21,160 nucleotides of DNA. Source: CAYPTJ01 sp964413845 (lineage in GTDB: Bacteria; Patescibacteriota; WWE3; 9FT-COMBO-53-11). The translations under genes were made by a program, and so were the position numbers. Below the pieces are notes generated by a model. That model did not search any database. It was given only the letters and a program-made list of their open reading frames with translations, and was not told where the DNA came from. The DNA is taken from positions 1 through 21,160 of the forward strand of contig CAYPTJ010000047.1 of assembly GCA_964413845.1 (NCBI GenBank), read 5' to 3'. This document shows positions 14,019 through 20,311 of this stretch, piece by piece; position 1 is the first letter of the stretch; every line of letters begins with the position of its first letter.

Positions 14019-14678
14019 CTAATACGCACCTTTGCCTTTAATTACAACACGCGGTGTTTTGAAGATGATCTTGATATCCTCCAGTAAAGATTTTTTTTGC
14101 GCGTACTGCGCATCCATCTTAACCCGCTCCTGAAACGGTATCTCTGAGCGTCCTCTCACCTGCCACGGACCGGTCAAGCCTGGCTTGACCGTAAGAAGCC
14201 ACTTAATTTGATAGGTTGCCTCTGGATGTTTTTCCTGTTGATACACCAGCTCATCCGGCTTGTAAGCTCTTGGTCCCACCAACGACATCTCCCCTTTTAA
14301 AATATTGAGAAACTGTGGGGTTTCATCTAAACTAAAACGCCTGACCCACTTCCCTACCCTCGTGATCCGGGGATCATCTTTTAATTTGTAACTGCCGTTG
14401 ACATACTCCCTAAGCATTCCTTTATCTGATTTCAGCATCTCCTCCGCATCCTTAATCATTGAACGAAGTTTATACATCCTAAAGACCTTTCCTCCTTTCC
14501 CTACCCGCTCCTGAGTAAAAAACGGCGATCCGTCTGACTCCAGCCGAATCGCGAATGCGGCAACGAGCATTGGAATACCAAAAACCAAAAGCCCAACAGC
14601 CCCACCTACAATATCAACCAACCGCTTCGCGGTAGTGTATGGTTTATTGTGCATGGTGTATTGTTTTCCTCTAACCAT
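14019..14678 (-). CDS. Bacterial sugar transferase (WcaJ/PglC-type phosphoglycosyl transferase)
   Basis: These monotopic membrane enzymes transfer a sugar phosphate from a UDP-sugar to undecaprenyl phosphate, starting lipid-linked glycan assembly. In 219 residues there is a membrane helix at about 21-45, the FFTQERVGKGGKVFRMYKLRSM motif, the catalytic D118-E119 in FSLDETPQFLNIL, GEMSLVGPRAY, and the terminal PGLTGPWQVRGRS motif. It is the short form without an N-terminal multi-pass domain. Residues 1-17 (MVRGKQYTMHNKPYTTA) are encoded by intergenic-type repeats. An ATG at 14654, with AGAGGA upstream, is a credible alternative start. The stop is also at a repeat edge. It lies between a GT4 gene and the DUF4012 gene. 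The sugar specificity cannot be read. Confidence 0.93.
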   Translation of the reverse strand: MVRGKQYTMHNKPYTTAKRLVDIVGGAVGLLVFGIPMLVAAFAIRLESDGSPFFTQERVGKGGKVFRMYKLRSMIKDAEEMLKSDKGMLREYVNGSYKLKDDPRITRVGKWVRRFSLDETPQFLNILKGEMSLVGPRAYKPDELVYQQEKHPEATYQIKWLLTVKPGLTGPWQVRGRSEIPFQERVKMDAQYAQKKSLLEDIKIIFKTPRVVIKGKGAY

Positions 14679-14709
14679 TAACTATTCACTATTAACTATT
14701 CACTATTAA
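14621..14709. repeat. Repeat unit spanning the start of the sugar transferase gene
   Basis: ACCGCTTCGCGGT (14621-14633) lies inside the coding region, followed (plus strand) by AGTGTATGGTTTATTGTGCATGGTGTATTG and then 7-bp repeats aactatt/cactatt up to the upstream gene's stop. It matches the units at 13926 and 16318 but has slid into the reading frame. Confidence 0.6.
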
Positions 14710-15945
14710 CTATTTACCATTAACCGACGCCATAACTTCTTCGATAAATTGTTCTTGGAATCGGCGTTTGCTGAACCGCTCAGCGTTTTTTCGGCACGCC
14801 TGAGGATCATATCTCCCAGCTTGGAACTTCTTCAGTGCAAAAATGAGAGCCTCCGCCGTTTGCGGATAAAAGAACTCTCCTGTTTTTCCTACCATGATGG
14901 TCTCTAAGGCACCACCGGCCTTAAAAGCGACAACCGGCCTTCCCGAAGCTTGGGCTTCCAGAGAAGTAATTCCAAAATCCTCTTCCTGAGGCATAACTAA
15001 AGCTTGACACCCTTGGAAAAGTTTCGCAAGCTCCTCTCCTGAAACCCACCCTAAAAAGGTTATTTGGTTATTTGGTGATTTGGTTATTTGGTGTTTAAGG
15101 ACAAGACGCTCTAAACGCTTCCTGTCTGGCCCGTCCCCGACTACCTTTAGCGGGACCCCAACCTCCAAAGCGGCTTTAACCGCCAGATCAACTCTCTTCC
15201 AGCGGGTTAGGCGGGAGACAACCAGATAATAAGAACCTTTCGCCTTTGGCTCAAGAACCTTGTTTCCTTCCTCCGGTCGGAAATAGTTATTAGACATTAG
15301 TCGGTAGTCATTAGTTTTAAATCTTTCTAGATCGACAAACGGGTAAACCACCCTTGCTTCACGGTGGTAATACTTTGCAATTTTTGCGGCGGTATGTTTC
15401 GAATTGGTAAGAAACTGATCAACACGCTGTGCCACAGTAAAATCCCAAAGACGAAGATAAGCCAGTACTGGCGAAAGAAGGCTCCTCAGCTTTGATTTTT
15501 CTCCAAAATAACTTTTTGACTCCCAGAACATCCTTCCCGGGCTGTGCATATAGCAGAGGTGTTTTGTTTGCGGTTTGGTAATAATCCCGTGAGCAAAACG
15601 GGTTGAAGAGGAGATAACCAGATCAAAATCCGAAAAATCGAAGGACTCAAACGCCAACGGATAAAGTGGGAAATAAGCCCGTTGAAGCTTCTTTTTGAAG
15701 GGAAGTTTCTGCATAAACGAGGTAAAAATTTTCCGACTACTGGCTCCCGACTGCTGGCTACTGGCTATTCTTTTTACCCACTCCTTGGTAACCAAACTGG
15801 TGTAAATTGCCGCGGTTGGAAAAAGCTCTTTGATCGCCAAAAAGATGCTCTCCCCTCCCCCAAACTGAGTAAAATCATCGTGAACCAAAGCTATTCGTAG
15901 CTTAGTTAATAGTGAATTGTTTATGGTGTATGGTTTCTCGGACAT
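14710..15945 (-). CDS. GT4-family glycosyltransferase with repeat-derived insertions
   Basis: A GT-B fold retaining glycosyltransferase of 411 residues, expected to add a sugar from an NDP-sugar at the cytoplasmic membrane face. RIALVHDDFTQFGGGESIF marks the N-terminal domain. SRLTRWKRVDLAVKA, LKVVGDGPDRKRLERL and the EEDFGITSLEAQASGRPVVAFKAGGALETI donor site (E-x7-E) mark the C-terminal domain. Three internal segments are encoded by 7- or 8-bp tandem repeats: ASSQQSGASS, TNDYRLMSNN and HQITKSPNNQIT. The first 15 residues (MSEKPYTINNSLLTK) are also repeat-derived. The ATG overlaps the upstream four-helix-bundle gene's stop (TAATG), and no other in-frame ATG precedes the conserved start. The stop codon (VNGK, then TAG) lies in repeats. 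Substrate unknown. Confidence 0.92.
   Translation of the reverse strand: MSEKPYTINNSLLTKLRIALVHDDFTQFGGGESIFLAIKELFPTAAIYTSLVTKEWVKRIASSQQSGASSRKIFTSFMQKLPFKKKLQRAYFPLYPLAFESFDFSDFDLVISSSTRFAHGIITKPQTKHLCYMHSPGRMFWESKSYFGEKSKLRSLLSPVLAYLRLWDFTVAQRVDQFLTNSKHTAAKIAKYYHREARVVYPFVDLERFKTNDYRLMSNNYFRPEEGNKVLEPKAKGSYYLVVSRLTRWKRVDLAVKAALEVGVPLKVVGDGPDRKRLERLVLKHQITKSPNNQITFLGWVSGEELAKLFQGCQALVMPQEEDFGITSLEAQASGRPVVAFKAGGALETIMVGKTGEFFYPQTAEALIFALKKFQAGRYDPQACRKNAERFSKRRFQEQFIEEVMASVNGK
15057..15097. repeat. 8-bp tandem repeat within the GT4 gene
   Basis: About four to five copies of ttatttgg/tgatttgg, encoding HQITKSPNNQIT in frame between two GT-B secondary-structure blocks. Confidence 0.7.
15284..15318. 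repeat. 7-bp tandem repeat within the GT4 gene
   Basis: About five copies of a degenerate heptamer (agttatt, agacatt, agtcggt, agtcatt), encoding TNDYRLMSNN in frame. Confidence 0.65.
15735..15770. repeat. 7-bp tandem repeat within the GT4 gene
   Basis: About five copies of a degenerate heptamer (gactact, ggctccc, gactgct, ggctact, ggctatt), encoding ASSQQSGASS in frame. Confidence 0.65.
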
Positions 15946-16313
15946 TAGAATCTCTCTCTTTTAGTCAGCCACCCCTTGAAAGCTTTAATTTTCCTGATTA
16001 GAGCTTCTGCTTTGTTCTTCTGCTCGGTATATTTACTCTCGTTAATGTAACCTCTTCTCCTGGCCAAAGCTAAGTGCGAAACTGTTTCATAGATAGATTT
16101 AATAGCAATATCCAAATAGTTTTGAAAATCCTTAACCGAGGAACCTCCTGAACCCTCCGCGATATTGGCGGGAACGGAAGAAGCCGACCGGCGGGTTTGG
16201 CTTGTTAGCTCAAATCGCTCATCTTGAGGGAACTTCCTCGTCAATTCGTAAACCCCATCTGCAAGCTCCAAAGCTAACTTCCATATATCTAACGTTTCAA
16301 ACTTAAATGACAT
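15945..16313 (-). CDS. S23-type four-helix-bundle protein
   Basis: The 122-residue protein matches the 23S rRNA intervening-sequence / four-helix-bundle family: FETLDIWKLALELADGVYELTRKFPQDERFELTSQTRRSASSVPANIAEGSGG, then DFQNYLDIAIKSIYETVSHLALARRRGYI. The AxSVPANIAEG motif is diagnostic. Family members form homopentamers in known structures, and the Avd accessory protein of diversity-generating retroelements belongs to the same fold family, but most copies have no known function. No reverse transcriptase or variable repeat is visible here. Its TAA stop overlaps the start of the GT4 gene, so the two are translationally coupled. The start lies 4 nt after a conserved 13-nt palindrome that is also found before the DUF4012 gene. 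Confidence 0.88.
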   Translation of the reverse strand: MSFKFETLDIWKLALELADGVYELTRKFPQDERFELTSQTRRSASSVPANIAEGSGGSSVKDFQNYLDIAIKSIYETVSHLALARRRGYINESKYTEQKNKAEALIRKIKAFKGWLTKRERF

Positions 16314-16459
16314 CTTGATTGCTTCGCAATGGTGTATGGTTTATGGTCTATTGCTTATGGTTTCAACACAACTATTCACCATTCACTATTAACTATTAAC
16401 TAGCTTACTAGTTACCATTCACTATTAACCATTAACTATTTACTATTTACTATTAACTA
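16314..16459. repeat. Intergenic heptamer-repeat unit
   Basis: No gene is present. The stretch contains the palindrome ATTGCTTCGCAAT (16318-16330), then TATGGTTTATGGTCTATTG, TCAACACAAC, and about 80 nt of degenerate 7-bp repeats (aactatt, cactatt, aaccatt, tactatt) interrupted by AGCTTACTAGT. It supplies the stop codon of the upstream glycosyltransferase (AVNG, then TAA). Confidence 0.7.
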
Positions 16460-17623
16460 TTAGCCATTCACAGCGTCTTCATAGACGCTAAGCGTTTGGC
16501 GGGCCATAGTTTCCCAAGAATATCGCTTGGCACGCGCTAATCCCCTTTTCGCTAGCTTCTGCCTCAATCCCTCATCACCTAATATCCTGCGTAACTTCTC
16601 AGCCATATCTTTTGGATTGTAAGGATCAAAAAAGAGAGCCGCATCCCCTGCGATCTCAGGTAAGCAAGAAGCTTTCGCCTCCACAACCGGCGTCCCCAAC
16701 GACATCGCCTCAACCGATGTCAAACCGAAACCTTCGGACAAAGAAGGTTGGACGTAAGCTTCGGCACCCTGATAAAGATCAACAAGATCTGGGTCAGAAA
16801 TGTACCCAGTTAAAACAACATGCTTTAAGGCGTCCTTTTCCACAATCTCTCGCTTTAACCGCTCTCGAAAGACGTCCCTCGCCCCAACCAGGACAAGTTG
16901 CACTCTTTTATTAAGCTTTTCATTAAGAATCTTAACCGCCTCCAACAACCGCCCCACATTCTTGTAAGGGTAGACATTTCCCACGTAGAGGAAATAAGGT
17001 TTAGTAACTCTCAGCCGCCCCAAAACATCCTCAACCTTTCTCTCCGCCGCCGTTCTTCCTCCCCTCGAAATCGCTCCCGCCTCATAAGTAACAATGATTT
17101 TGGCGGGATTAACTTTAAAAAGTTCCATAAGCCTATCTTTGACATAGTTTGAGGGGGTGATAATCGCCCGTGCCCGGTGAACGGCACATCGAATGACAAA
17201 GTTGTAACCCAACCGCTTAACCCTATATTCCAAAGGACCCCGCGTCGTCGCCTCGGTCCCTCCCCATTCATTTTTGATGAGGTCGTGGATGGTAATCACA
17301 AACTTCCCCCGATAAAAGATGGGAACGTTGAAATGAGGAACATGCAAAAGGTCAAGCTTCTCTTTCCCAAAGATAGTTGGTAAGAGAATCTGCTCCTTTA
17401 CGCCATACCAAGGGATATCTGCCAGATCCTTGTGGAAATTAGTGTTTGCCGGATGATAGAGGTTAAAATTTTCCTTGCGCAAGAAGATCACATATTCGTT
17501 CTTAGCTTGTCCTGAGCCCGTCGAAGGATCTATCTTCTCAAGATTTTCGATCAATTTTTGCGTATAGCGGCCGATCCCCGTCCCCTCCGGCCCAAAAAAC
17601 CGCGCATCAATCCCAATCCTCAT
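16460..17623 (-). CDS. GT4-family glycosyltransferase
   Basis: A 387-residue GT-B glycosyltransferase of the mannosyl/rhamnosyl-transferase type. MRIGIDARFFGPEGTGIGRYTQKLIENL is the classic GT4 start, DLLHVPHFNVPIF and VITIHDLI follow, and the donor domain shows PYFLYVGNVYPYKNVGRLLEA, LVLVGARD, VVLTGYISDPDLVDLYQGAEAYVQPSLSEGFGLTSVEAM and GTPVVEAKASCLPEIAGDAALFFDP. Residues about 31-39 (DPSTGSGQA) come from an in-frame insertion of a short dispersed repeat. The ATG lies 9 nt after a TGG-TAGAAT extended -10 box, suggesting a leaderless mRNA. A hairpin array separates it from the four-helix-bundle gene upstream. Donor and acceptor sugars cannot be read. Confidence 0.94.
   Translation of the reverse strand: MRIGIDARFFGPEGTGIGRYTQKLIENLEKIDPSTGSGQAKNEYVIFLRKENFNLYHPANTNFHKDLADIPWYGVKEQILLPTIFGKEKLDLLHVPHFNVPIFYRGKFVITIHDLIKNEWGGTEATTRGPLEYRVKRLGYNFVIRCAVHRARAIITPSNYVKDRLMELFKVNPAKIIVTYEAGAISRGGRTAAERKVEDVLGRLRVTKPYFLYVGNVYPYKNVGRLLEAVKILNEKLNKRVQLVLVGARDVFRERLKREIVEKDALKHVVLTGYISDPDLVDLYQGAEAYVQPSLSEGFGLTSVEAMSLGTPVVEAKASCLPEIAGDAALFFDPYNPKDMAEKLRRILGDEGLRQKLAKRGLARAKRYSWETMARQTLSVYEDAVNG
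17506..17529. repeat. In-frame STGSGQA-encoding dispersed repeat
   Basis: CTTGTCCTGAGCCCGTCGAAGG (plus strand) sits inside the GT4 gene and encodes PSTGSGQA between NLEKI and KNEYVIF, where the family normally has only a short loop. It belongs to the same family as 12391-12424. Confidence 0.7.
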
Positions 17624-17632
17624 TGCTTCTCA

Positions 17633-17641
17633 ATTCTACCA
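17633..17641 (-). promoter_or_regulatory. Extended -10 promoter of the GT4 gene
   Basis: TGGTAGAAT on the minus strand ends 9 nt before the ATG at 17623. No -35 match is seen, as is usual with extended -10 promoters. Confidence 0.45.
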
Positions 17642-17644
17642 AAG

Positions 17645-17797
17645 GCTTGCGGGATACGGTTAGCGTGGGAGGTTACGACGCCCGTTTTGTCCTTCGTTAT
17701 TCGGTTAGGGTGACGATGCCTGTTTCGGTAACGTTGTTCGGTGACGTAACCGTTCGACCCTTTACGACCCGGGCTTCGTTACCGTTACCGCCTCACG
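17645..17797. repeat. Hairpin-unit array 1, downstream of the S23-type gene
   Basis: This is degenerate sequence made of about 31-32-bp units with a TACGA...TCGTA-like core, for example TTACGACGCCCGTTTTGT at the left and TTTACGACCCGGGCTTCGT at the right. The left units are reverse complements of the right units in layout, so the array is an imperfect inverted repeat. It includes the TGA stop of the S23-type gene at its right edge. No gene is seen in it. Confidence 0.6.
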
Positions 17798-18194
17798 AGT
17801 TCTTCTCTCTCGCTTTAAACTCACTCCAAGCTTTTGAGAGGTTATAAAGCTGTCTACCAGATTTGTCATAGATATCTATCAATTCGTTGCACAATTTTGG
17901 TTCGATATTATAAAGATCCTTAACCTGCTCCAAACTAACAATAGTTTCATTACACTCACCCATCGCATCATCGAGATATTTTTGAAAACCCGATCTTTGG
18001 TGTCGCTTCGCATAGCCCTCAGCTATAAGCCTTGGGATCGCTTTACAAGATCTGCTCAACTGATCCTTAAGATCGTACTTTTCCGACTCAGGGAGTTTCG
18101 GCACGATTTTACCCATCACCACGATCATTGCCTCGTAGGTATTCCGATAAACTTCCAGATCTCTGAAACTTTTGATCGGTTTTCTCTTCTCCAT
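17793..18194 (-). CDS. S23-type four-helix-bundle protein bracketed by hairpin arrays
   Basis: The 133-residue protein has SFRDLEVYRNTYEAMIVVMGKIVPKLPESEKYDLKDQLSRSCKAIPRLIAEGYAKR, then FQKYLDDAMGECNETIVSLEQVKDL, the four-helix pattern of the 23S rRNA intervening-sequence family. It differs clearly from the 122-residue homologue at 15945-16313 (ipRLIAEGYAKR here, vPANIAEGSGG there), so it is not a recent duplicate. Related hairpin arrays flank it on both sides; its stop codon (KNS, then TGA) is at the edge of array 1 and its ATG is about 10 nt from array 2. No Shine-Dalgarno sequence is apparent. Pentameric assembly is expected from family structures; function is unknown. The layout suggests a gene cassette inserted between two glycosyltransferase genes. 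Confidence 0.85.
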   Translation of the reverse strand: MEKRKPIKSFRDLEVYRNTYEAMIVVMGKIVPKLPESEKYDLKDQLSRSCKAIPRLIAEGYAKRHQRSGFQKYLDDAMGECNETIVSLEQVKDLYNIEPKLCNELIDIYDKSGRQLYNLSKAWSEFKAREKNS

Positions 18195-18204
18195 AGCTTA
18201 CTAT

Positions 18205-18475
18205 TCGGTTACGGTTAGGGTTACGACGCCCGTTTCGTCATTCGTCCTTCGGTAACGTATTTTGTGACCCTAAACGTTACCGCTCTACGATACGGGCCTC
18301 GTTACCGTCGCCCCTTTACGATATCAGTTCCGTAACCGCCTTACGCCTCACGATACGGGCTTCGTAGCCGTCACCGCTTTACGATATTAGTTTCGTAACC
18401 CCTCGACGCTCTACGATACGGGCCTCGTTACCGTCGCCCCTTTACGATATCAGTTCCGTAGCCGTCACCGCTTTA
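18205..18475. repeat. Hairpin-unit array 2, with 63-bp period
   Basis: Two identical 54-bp copies (18281-18334 and 18407-18460) and a diverged third copy between them (18344-18397) give a 63-bp period. Each period consists of two about 31-32-bp units: one with ACGATACGGGC, the next with ACGATATCAGTTC, each able to fold on a TACGA/TCGTA or TACG/CGTA stem. The left part (18205-18260) contains GGTTACGACGCCCGTTTCGTC, in inverted orientation to the right-hand units and shared with array 1. The right end supplies the TGA stop of the GT2 gene. Confidence 0.75.
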
Positions 18476-19367
18476 CCATTATACCTCTAACCTTCTTCCC
18501 AAGGACAAAAAGAGGGAGCGGGACAAAACTTAGCCAAAGGAAGGGCTCTAAAACGATCTGCTCCCAGAAAGGGCGGTGCTTCTTAAAGTAATAGCGAAGG
18601 CTGTTGTTCCAGATATACTGGAGCCTGAAGGGATTCATCTTCCTAGTGCTCTCCCCTACTTGATGAATCACCTCCGCCTTAGGGTAATAAACTACCTTCC
18701 AACCGGCCTCTTTCGCCCGCTTTTCCAGATCGGTCTCCTCAAACCAGAGCCAAAAGTTTTCATCAAATGGGCCAGAGGCCCATCGTCCTTGGGACGAAAG
18801 CCCGATCTCATCCAACATCTTCCACCGTAAAAGTAGCGCTGCTCCCATCAGATGTTCCACCTCCTGGGTTTTTTCATAATCAAAATCGCGAAGTAAAAAC
18901 CCCCGAAGGGGGGGAAGATTGGGAAACGGTGGAATCCGATGGAGGCGGAAGAGCCAAAAAACCATTGGCCAAAGGGTAGGAAACCGTTGCACCTCTTTTT
19001 GAACAGTCCCGTCAGGAAAAACAAGCTTCGGCCCGACGATCCCAATCTTGGGATCGGAATCGGCAAAGGCAACCATCTTTTCTAAAGCCCCCTCTTTCAA
19101 AACCGTATCTGGATTGAGCATTAAAATGTATTTGCTTCTGGCCCTCCTCATCCCCTGGTTAACGGCTTTCGCAAAGCCGATGTTCTTTTTATTTTCGACT
19201 AATTTGATCTTGGGAAAATTTTTAGCGATGAACTCCGCTGTCCCATCTTTTGAGGAATTATCCACGACCAAAATTTCACTAACCTGGGGTAAAAGTGATT
19301 TCAAACATTCTCCAACTGTCTCTCGGGAGTTCCAAGTAACAATAACAGCAGAAACTACCTTAGCCAC
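18465..19367 (-). CDS. GT2-family glycosyltransferase (rhamnosyltransferase-like)
   Basis: A GT-A fold inverting glycosyltransferase of about 300 residues. AVIVTWNSRETVGECLKSLLPQVSEILVVDNSSKDGTAEF holds the nucleotide site, NIGFAKAVNQGMRRARSKYILMLNPDTVL the DxD-type NPD motif, and GPFDENFWLWFEETDLEKRAKEAGWKVVYYPKAEVIHQVGESTRK the acceptor-side signature typical of rhamnosyltransferases (WbbL/RfbF type). A C-terminal hydrophobic segment (FLWLSFVPLPLFVLG) may contact the membrane. I choose GTG at 19367 (MAKVVSAVIV), which overlaps the upstream gene's stop (GTGGCTAA); TTG at 19382 is an alternative. The final residues (MVKR, then TGA) run into hairpin array 2. The true sugar is not determined. 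Confidence 0.92.
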   Translation of the reverse strand: MAKVVSAVIVTWNSRETVGECLKSLLPQVSEILVVDNSSKDGTAEFIAKNFPKIKLVENKKNIGFAKAVNQGMRRARSKYILMLNPDTVLKEGALEKMVAFADSDPKIGIVGPKLVFPDGTVQKEVQRFPTLWPMVFWLFRLHRIPPFPNLPPLRGFLLRDFDYEKTQEVEHLMGAALLLRWKMLDEIGLSSQGRWASGPFDENFWLWFEETDLEKRAKEAGWKVVYYPKAEVIHQVGESTRKMNPFRLQYIWNNSLRYYFKKHRPFWEQIVLEPFLWLSFVPLPLFVLGKKVRGIMVKR

Positions 19368-20184
19368 GGCGATTGCGGTCAAAGAGGAAACGTTTCACCC
19401 GCCGCAAGAGCGCATCAGTCCCAGTGATGTAACCAATCTTCAAAAACACGTCTTTTAACCGCCAATAATACGGTTGGTTGTAAGGGAAAAGCTCCCTCCC
19501 GTACTTTTGACGGATATAGGACTTGGCTACCGCAAGATCTTCACGAGCAGTAATCCCTCTCTTATGAACCCGGTAGAAGAAGAGTGGTTCTGGCAGATAT
19601 AAACCACGTCCGCCTTTCAGAAGAACAAGATTTAACCAAAAATCCCAATCCTGAAGTCTTTTTAACTTTTCATCAAACCCTGGGAAAGCCGAACGCCTAA
19701 CGAGAGAAGCAAGATCAATGTAATTATTAAGTTTCAGAAGATGGGGGTCGAAATCCTTTGAACGCCAAAGCCCCACCGGTGGTGGGTACCAACTGACATC
19801 TCCCTCAGGAACGTTGTATCGGTCACAATAAGCAAAGGCGGCAGCAGGATCGCCTTCCAAAACCTCATAAAGTTTTTCCAAAAATTCCTTGCGCATATAA
19901 TTGTCAGCGTCAAAGAAAACAAGGTAGTTACCGGAGCTTTTCTTAAAACCAAAGTTTCTTGTTTTATTTCCGTTATGGAAATCAACTCGATAGTATTTGA
20001 GGTTCGGAAACTTCTTAGAAAAATTCTTGACAACCTCAGGAGTGTTATCCTCACTGGCATCATCAACGACAATCACCTCATCTGGAGGAAGCGTTTGATT
20101 GAAAATTGAGGTTAAACACTGGCCAAGATACCGGCCGTAATTGTGGCAGGGAACGATAACGGAGATTTTCGGCACTTTAGACAT
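19360..20184 (-). CDS. GT2-family glycosyltransferase
   Basis: From ATG at 20184 the protein has 274 residues with GT-A features: ISVIVPCHNYGRYLGQCLTSIFNQTLPPDEVIVVDDASEDNTPEVV, NKTRNFGFKKSSGNYLVFFDADNYM with the DAD metal site, and an acceptor region LQDWDFWLNLVLLKGGRGLYLPEPLFFYRVHKRGIT. The 3' end overlaps the next GT2 gene by 8 nt, indicating coupling. The frame is open upstream to 20322, but that stretch contains a terminator stem and a TATAAT box, so I start at 20184. Only about 10 nt separate the -10 box from the ATG, so the mRNA is probably leaderless. Sugar specificity is unknown. Confidence 0.92.
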   Translation of the reverse strand: MSKVPKISVIVPCHNYGRYLGQCLTSIFNQTLPPDEVIVVDDASEDNTPEVVKNFSKKFPNLKYYRVDFHNGNKTRNFGFKKSSGNYLVFFDADNYMRKEFLEKLYEVLEGDPAAAFAYCDRYNVPEGDVSWYPPPVGLWRSKDFDPHLLKLNNYIDLASLVRRSAFPGFDEKLKRLQDWDFWLNLVLLKGGRGLYLPEPLFFYRVHKRGITAREDLAVAKSYIRQKYGRELFPYNQPYYWRLKDVFLKIGYITGTDALLRRVKRFLFDRNRRG

Positions 20185-20194
20185 CTCTCTTGCA

Positions 20195-20200
20195 ATTATA
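20195..20200 (-). promoter_or_regulatory. TATAAT -10 box of the GT2 gene
   Basis: A perfect TATAAT on the minus strand lies 10 nt before the ATG at 20184. A weak -35 (TTTGGT, 17 nt upstream) is possible. It lies just downstream of the epimerase terminator, as expected for a new transcription unit. Confidence 0.6.
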
Positions 20201-20267
20201 TCCCAAAACTGAGGAAAACCAAAAAGAGGACTTTGGCAGACTAGATTACCCCAGTGCCACTTTGTCC

Positions 20268-20308
20268 AAAACAAAAGGAGGTCCCGATATTTGAATCGAA
20301 ACCTCCTT
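20268..20308 (-). terminator. Rho-independent terminator after the epimerase gene
   Basis: A 14-bp stem (arms 20295-20308 and 20275-20288) with two G-U pairs and a 6-nt loop is followed on the minus strand by a TTTTGTTTT tract. It begins 4 nt after the epimerase stop. It separates the epimerase from the glycosyltransferase genes downstream. Confidence 0.88.
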
Positions 20309-20311
20309 GAT

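Noticed and set aside
15945..18194. Diversity-generating retroelement, suggested by Avd-like four-helix-bundle proteins
   Set aside because: No reverse transcriptase, template/variable repeat pair or C-type lectin target is visible; the bundle proteins alone are not sufficient.
18281..18470. CRISPR array, suggested by the regular about 31-bp units
   Set aside because: There is no alternation of a constant repeat with unique spacers: the whole unit is repeated and diverged, orientations are mixed, and no cas genes are nearby.
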